NCBI GenBank assembly: GCA_937912225.1 | Contig: CALDOJ010000008.1 | Location: forward strand, 1-64,000 | Direction of reading: 5' to 3' | Source: Candidatus Woesearchaeota archaeon | GTDB taxonomy: Archaea > Nanobdellota > Nanobdellia > Woesearchaeales > GCA-2686295 | Length of the DNA: 64,000 nucleotides | Shown: one piece after another, positions 60,434-64,000 of the stretch | How positions within the stretch are numbered: the first letter of the stretch is position 1 | How the letters are laid out: each line of letters begins with the position of its first letter | Program-made: the position numbers and the translations under genes | Notes under the pieces: generated by a model | What the model was told of the DNA's origin: nothing | Seen by the model: only the letters and a program-made list of their open reading frames with translations | The model's database searches: none

Positions 60434-62194
60434 ATGGCAAATCGAATTATGATTGTTAAGAAATCAAAATGCAATCCTGAAGGTTGTGGAGGATACCTTT
60501 GTATTAGGGTGAGCCCTAGCAATCGTATGGGAGAAGAAGCAATCTATAAATCTGATGATGGAAAAGTAGCTGTGAACGAAGAAGTAATAACTGACGGAGA
60601 CCGAATTGCTGCTAACAAATGCCCATTTAATGCTTTAGAAATGGTTAATTTACCTGAAGAACTTGATAAAGAACCAATTCATAGATATGGAAAGAATGGA
60701 TTTGCACTTTTTAATTTGCCGACTCCGATTTTTGGAAAAGTTGTAGGAATCATTGGAAGAAACGGAATTGGAAAATCAACTGCTATCAAAGTTTTAGCAG
60801 ATGTTCTTAAACCAAACCTTGGACGAGTAGAAGAAGACCACATTGCAACACATGAAGAACTAATTGATTACTTTAAAGGAACTGAAGCTCAAACTTTTTT
60901 TGAAAAACAAAAAAAAGGCGAGATAAAAGTCGCATATAAACCACAACAAGTTGATATGATTCCAAAACAATTTAATGGAACTGTTCAAGAATTGTTAAAA
61001 AAAGTTGATGAAAAAAATTCTTTTAATGAACTTGTTGAAAAATTAGAATTAAAAAATTTCTTAGACCATGATATTAAAGATATTTCTGGCGGAGAATTAC
61101 AAAGAGTAGCAATTGCTGCGACTGTAATGAAAGATGCTAATGTTTATTTCTTTGACGAGCCAACATCATATTTAGATATAAAACAAAGACTAAAAATATC
61201 AAAATTTATACGAGAGTTAGCTAATGAAGAAACAGCCGTAATGGTTATTGAGCACGACATGATAATCTTAGATTATATGACTGATTTAGTACATTTAATG
61301 TATGGAAAGGAAGGTGCTTTTGGAATTGTATCAATGGTTAAATCAACAAAAGCAGGCATTAATGTTTACCTTTCAGGTTACTTAAAAGAAGAAAATGTAA
61401 GATTTAGAGCCGGTCAAATAAAATTCTTAAAAAAACCTCCTTTAACAAAAAAAGCAGAGTTCAAACTTACTGAATGGAACGCTTTAGAACATAAGCAAGG
61501 AAGCTTTAATCTTAAAGTCAATAAAGGAATGATTTATAGACATGAAACAATTGGAATTTTAGGAGAGAATGGAATTGGAAAAACAACTTTCGTAAAAATT
61601 TTAGCTGGAGAAATTGAAACTAAAGATAAAATAGGTGAATTAAAAGTCGCCTACAAACCACAATATTTAGAACCAACTGATGAATTAGTCATGATTTTTT
61701 TAAAAAGAGCATTTGACAAATATAAATCTACAATTATTGAACCTTTGAATTTAAAGGATTTTATGACTCGAAAATTAAATGAGCTGAGTGGTGGAGAATT
61801 ACAAAGAGTAATGATTGCAAAATGTTTATCAGAAGATTCAGACTTAATATTAATGGACGAACCATCAGCTTACTTAGACGTCGAACAAAGATTAGAAGTT
61901 GCAAAAATAATTAAAGATATAATGTTTCAAACAGGCCGTTCAGCATTAATAGTTGATCACGATTTATTATTTGCAGATTATCTTTCAGACCAATTAATTG
62001 TTTTTGAAGGAGAACCAGCAATTAGTGGGTCAGTTGAAGGTCCATTTAACATGGAAGAAGGAATGAATAATTTCTTAGAAGATATAGAATTAACTTTCAG
62101 AAGAGATGATGAAAATAATAGGCCTAGAGCTAACAAATTAAATTCTCAATTAGACCGAGAGCAAAAGTCAACAGGAAAATTATATTATTTGTAA
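60434..62194 (+). CDS. ABCE1/Rli1 ribosome-recycling ATPase with one Fe-S cluster site lost
   Basis: The 586-residue protein has twin ABC domains: Walker A IIGRNGIGKST and ILGENGIGKTT, signature ISGGELQRVAIA and LSGGELQRVMIA, Walker B YFFDEPTSYLD and ILMDEPSAYLD, and switch His in VIEHDM and IVDHDL. It splits ribosomes after termination. The N-terminal domain normally has eight cysteines binding two [4Fe-4S] clusters. Here only Cys13, Cys18, Cys23 and Cys63 remain; the fourth is Ser27, and the C-x2-C-x2-C group is absent, replaced by ITDGDRIAANK. The remaining four are exactly the ligands of one cluster in ferredoxin-type domains. Confidence 0.95.
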   Translation: MANRIMIVKKSKCNPEGCGGYLCIRVSPSNRMGEEAIYKSDDGKVAVNEEVITDGDRIAANKCPFNALEMVNLPEELDKEPIHRYGKNGFALFNLPTPIFGKVVGIIGRNGIGKSTAIKVLADVLKPNLGRVEEDHIATHEELIDYFKGTEAQTFFEKQKKGEIKVAYKPQQVDMIPKQFNGTVQELLKKVDEKNSFNELVEKLELKNFLDHDIKDISGGELQRVAIAATVMKDANVYFFDEPTSYLDIKQRLKISKFIRELANEETAVMVIEHDMIILDYMTDLVHLMYGKEGAFGIVSMVKSTKAGINVYLSGYLKEENVRFRAGQIKFLKKPPLTKKAEFKLTEWNALEHKQGSFNLKVNKGMIYRHETIGILGENGIGKTTFVKILAGEIETKDKIGELKVAYKPQYLEPTDELVMIFLKRAFDKYKSTIIEPLNLKDFMTRKLNELSGGELQRVMIAKCLSEDSDLILMDEPSAYLDVEQRLEVAKIIKDIMFQTGRSALIVDHDLLFADYLSDQLIVFEGEPAISGSVEGPFNMEEGMNNFLEDIELTFRRDDENNRPRANKLNSQLDREQKSTGKLYYL

Positions 62195-63057
62195 GCAAAT
62201 AGTTCTATTTGTTGAAAATATTCTCCAGTAATATTATTGATTATTATTTCTAAAGATAAATTTATACTTTGATTAATATTTAATGAAAAATTATTATTAG
62301 AAAAATTAAACTGAATGGAATTATTTTCAAAATAATATGTTTGGTTAAATTCAATGGTTATATTTTTTAATCCAATATTTTTAATTGAAAAATTAATTCT
62401 TGTTTTATTATTAGAGAATAAATTAATTATTGGAATATCTGAAAGTTCTAAAGAAATATTATTTGTTAAATTAATGGATGAATTAGAAATATCTTCAACA
62501 GATTCATTTAACATTCTTGTTTGATTTAGTTCAATAGTTTTATTTTTTAAATCTGGAACTCCAGAAATAAAATCAACAGAGTTATTACCTGTATTATTTA
62601 TTCTTTGTAAACTTTTTCCTTCATCAGTACCAGGATGGGGTGTTCTTTGAAATAATCCTATTTTTATTTCAGAAATTAAACCCCAACCAACTGCATCAAC
62701 AATAATTGAACCATTCTTTAAAGCAATTCCATCATTAGAATTTTTCAAAGTTATAGTTTCTTCATAATTAGAATTTGGCCAAGAAGAATTATCTTTGTTT
62801 AGGCTAAAACCGTTGTCCGCTATCAACAAATATCCTCTGGCCAAAATCGTTGTGTTTGAAGGGAGCTGTGCATCATGATCAGATGTTTCGGTTGCAATAA
62901 TCCAGTTTGAAATATCAATGGTCTGGTTAGTTGGATTGTAAAGTTCTATTGCTTCACCGCCACTCTCAGTATTAATCGGATTGTATAAAACTTCTGAAAT
63001 TAAAACCTGAGCTGAAACACAAGGCAACAATAATAATATTAAAATCCATTTATTCAT
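62185..63057 (-). CDS. secreted lamin-tail-domain protein
   Basis: The 290-residue protein has a signal peptide (MNKWILILLLLPCVSAQ) and a lamin tail (LTD) domain: VLISEVLYNPINTESGGEAI, IELYNPTNQTIDISNW, GYLLIADN and DGIALKNGSIIVDAVGW. The C-terminal third is beta-rich, with many Asn, and may be an Ig-like domain. There is no C-terminal anchor. LTD proteins in prokaryotes are typically exported. It overlaps the convergent ABCE1 gene by ten bases. Confidence 0.8.
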   Translation of the reverse strand: MNKWILILLLLPCVSAQVLISEVLYNPINTESGGEAIELYNPTNQTIDISNWIIATETSDHDAQLPSNTTILARGYLLIADNGFSLNKDNSSWPNSNYEETITLKNSNDGIALKNGSIIVDAVGWGLISEIKIGLFQRTPHPGTDEGKSLQRINNTGNNSVDFISGVPDLKNKTIELNQTRMLNESVEDISNSSINLTNNISLELSDIPIINLFSNNKTRINFSIKNIGLKNITIEFNQTYYFENNSIQFNFSNNNFSLNINQSINLSLEIIINNITGEYFQQIELFAYK

Positions 63058-63161
63058 TTTTTACACCCGAACCAAAACATTTTTTATTCAGAAAGAATAT
63101 TTAATAAGAGTTTGCCTAGTTTTTCCGAATAAAAAACGGGTTTATAAGAATATTTTCGAAA

Positions 63162-63827
63162 ATGAAATCAGAAAAAATAATTTTTACATTTGCAATAATA
63201 TTTTTAGTTATAACTATAATTTTATTACCATTAAGATCACTTGTTTTCAACGAACGATTTTATCATTCACAATTTGAAAAAAATAATGTTTATGAAACTG
63301 TTGAAGCACAGATCAGCGAAGCTGATAGTGCATCAGAGGCGGAGCCTCTGATTGAACCTGAATTGGTTCTTGAAAATTTAATTAATTTTTTTAAAGGAAA
63401 AGAAAGTTTGAATTATTTTTCTGAAACTGAACAAAGTCATTTAGAAGATGTTAGAGTTTTGTTTAACAAATTCTTTTTTGTTTTAAATTCTGCAATAGCA
63501 ATTTTTATTGCTTTGATAATTACTTTATTTTATTTAAATAAAAAAGAATTCAAAACAAATTTTTTAAAAATAATTTTCTTATCAGGTTTATCATCTTTTG
63601 CATTACTAATATTATTATTTTTAGCGACGATAAATTTCTCAGCAACCTTTGATTCTTTCCATAAAATATTTTTTTCACAAGGAAACTATTTATTTTCAAA
63701 ACAATCGTTGTTAATTAGGATGTTTCCAGAAACTTTTTTCTTTAAAGCAGCACTTAGAATATTTCTAGACTCATTATTTTCAAGCATAATATTAATGGGC
63801 TTGTTTTTTTTAAGTAAGAAAAAATAA
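63162..63827 (+). CDS. DUF1461-like integral membrane protein
   Basis: The 221-residue protein has about four membrane helices. The segments SHLEDVRVLFN, FDSFHKIFFSQGNYLF and LIRMFPETFFFKAALRI fit the DUF1461 (TIGR01906-type) pattern. Function of that family is unknown. The loop after the first helix contains two tandem perfect palindromes in the DNA, encoding an Ala/Glu/Ser-rich stretch (ISEADSASEAEPLIEPE). Confidence 0.75.
   Translation: MKSEKIIFTFAIIFLVITIILLPLRSLVFNERFYHSQFEKNNVYETVEAQISEADSASEAEPLIEPELVLENLINFFKGKESLNYFSETEQSHLEDVRVLFNKFFFVLNSAIAIFIALIITLFYLNKKEFKTNFLKIIFLSGLSSFALLILLFLATINFSATFDSFHKIFFSQGNYLFSKQSLLIRMFPETFFFKAALRIFLDSLFSSIILMGLFFLSKKK
63312..63352. repeat. two tandem palindromes inside the DUF1461-like gene
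   Basis: ATCAGC (63312-63317) pairs with GCTGAT (63321-63326) across GAA, and ATCAGAGGC (63332-63340) pairs with GCCTCTGAT (63344-63352) across GGA. The region is richer in G+C than the rest of the gene and in frame. Confidence 0.6.
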
Positions 63828-63872
63828 ATTATTTAAAACAACAGATATTCTTTTTTGTTGAGGTAAAAAAAA

Positions 63873-64000
63873 ATGGTATTAACAGGATCTGATTATGATA
63901 AAATAAAAACAGGAGATGTAGCTCCAAACTTTTCATTGCTAGGAACAGACGGAAAAACTTATTCATTAAAAGAATTAGAAGGTAAAGCTTACTTAGTTGT
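63873..64000 (+). CDS. peroxiredoxin-like protein, N-terminal part (cut by window end)
   Basis: The gene starts at ATG 63873, with GAGGT as ribosome-binding site, and runs off the window after about 42 codons. The visible part contains TGDVAPNFSLLGTDGK and YSLKELEGKAYLVV, the usual beginning of AhpC/TSA or Bcp-type peroxiredoxins and thioredoxin-fold proteins. The catalytic cysteine would lie just beyond the end, so peroxidase activity cannot be confirmed. Confidence 0.75.
   Translation, partial: MVLTGSDYDKIKTGDVAPNFSLLGTDGKTYSLKELEGKAYLV

Overview
The window is AT-rich DNA from an archaeon, most likely a DPANN lineage near Woesearchaeota/Pacearchaeota. Archaeal markers are a ribosomal operon in the order S13-S4-S11-RpoD-tRNA-Leu-L18e-L13-S9-RpoN, a family B DNA polymerase ending in a PCNA-binding motif, RPA, the RNase P subunit Rpp21, Bud32, ABCE1, a presenilin-type protease and an archaeal 7S SRP RNA. 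Mixed in are bacterial-type LeuRS and class I GAPDH, a common DPANN mosaic. Many genes have a TATA box about 26 bases before the start codon, suggesting leaderless transcripts; others have GGTGA-type Shine-Dalgarno sites. No mobile element, rRNA or CRISPR array was seen. No gene-free gap exceeds 300 bases once the SRP RNA and the tiny genes are counted.

Positions 1-1340 hold RPA and three small hairpins. Positions 1415-31843 form one 30-kb block with every gene on the minus strand, tightly packed, read from 31843 down to 1415. It has 21 genes. Nineteen, including two tiny genes of 44 and 38 codons, start with a KKGQ/KKAQ-like motif followed by a hydrophobic helix (class III, pilin-type signal). 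Two giants (about 2503 and 1681 residues) have ordinary Sec signals. The block combines cysteine-rich modules, Ig-like, FN3-like and PKD-like domains, calcium-binding TSP3 repeats, a protein joining a lytic-transglycosylase fold to a trypsin-like protease, and a protein resembling a degenerate N-acetylmuramoyl-L-alanine amidase. No secretion ATPase or prepilin peptidase is in the window. I read the block as an undescribed surface-structure or attachment locus. This is the most interesting part of the window.

Positions 31885-32873 hold a small unknown gene and a Nudix hydrolase. Positions 33075-36995 are the ribosomal/RNA polymerase operon, preceded by a TATA box and a leader hairpin. LeuRS follows, then a small unknown gene, a possible small membrane protein and the SRP RNA on the minus strand. 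Positions 40591-46922 encode a metallo-beta-lactamase-fold protein, membrane proteins, a presenilin-like protease, a PLD lipoprotein, a degenerate TtuA/Ncs6-like protein, an ATPase-free Lon-type protease and Bud32. Three micro-ORFs lie at 46980-47310. Then come Rpp21, a coiled-coil protein, PGK, GAPDH, MscS, CutA1, an MCM-family ATPase lacking the MCM N-terminal region and, divergently, a stand-alone winged-helix protein. The last part holds a lipase-like hydrolase, PolB, ABCE1 with half of its Fe-S ligands missing, a lamin-tail-domain protein, a DUF1461-like membrane protein and the start of a peroxiredoxin-like gene cut by the window end.

Assignments come from reading motifs by eye; no database search was run. 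Residue positions are approximate unless a single residue is named.
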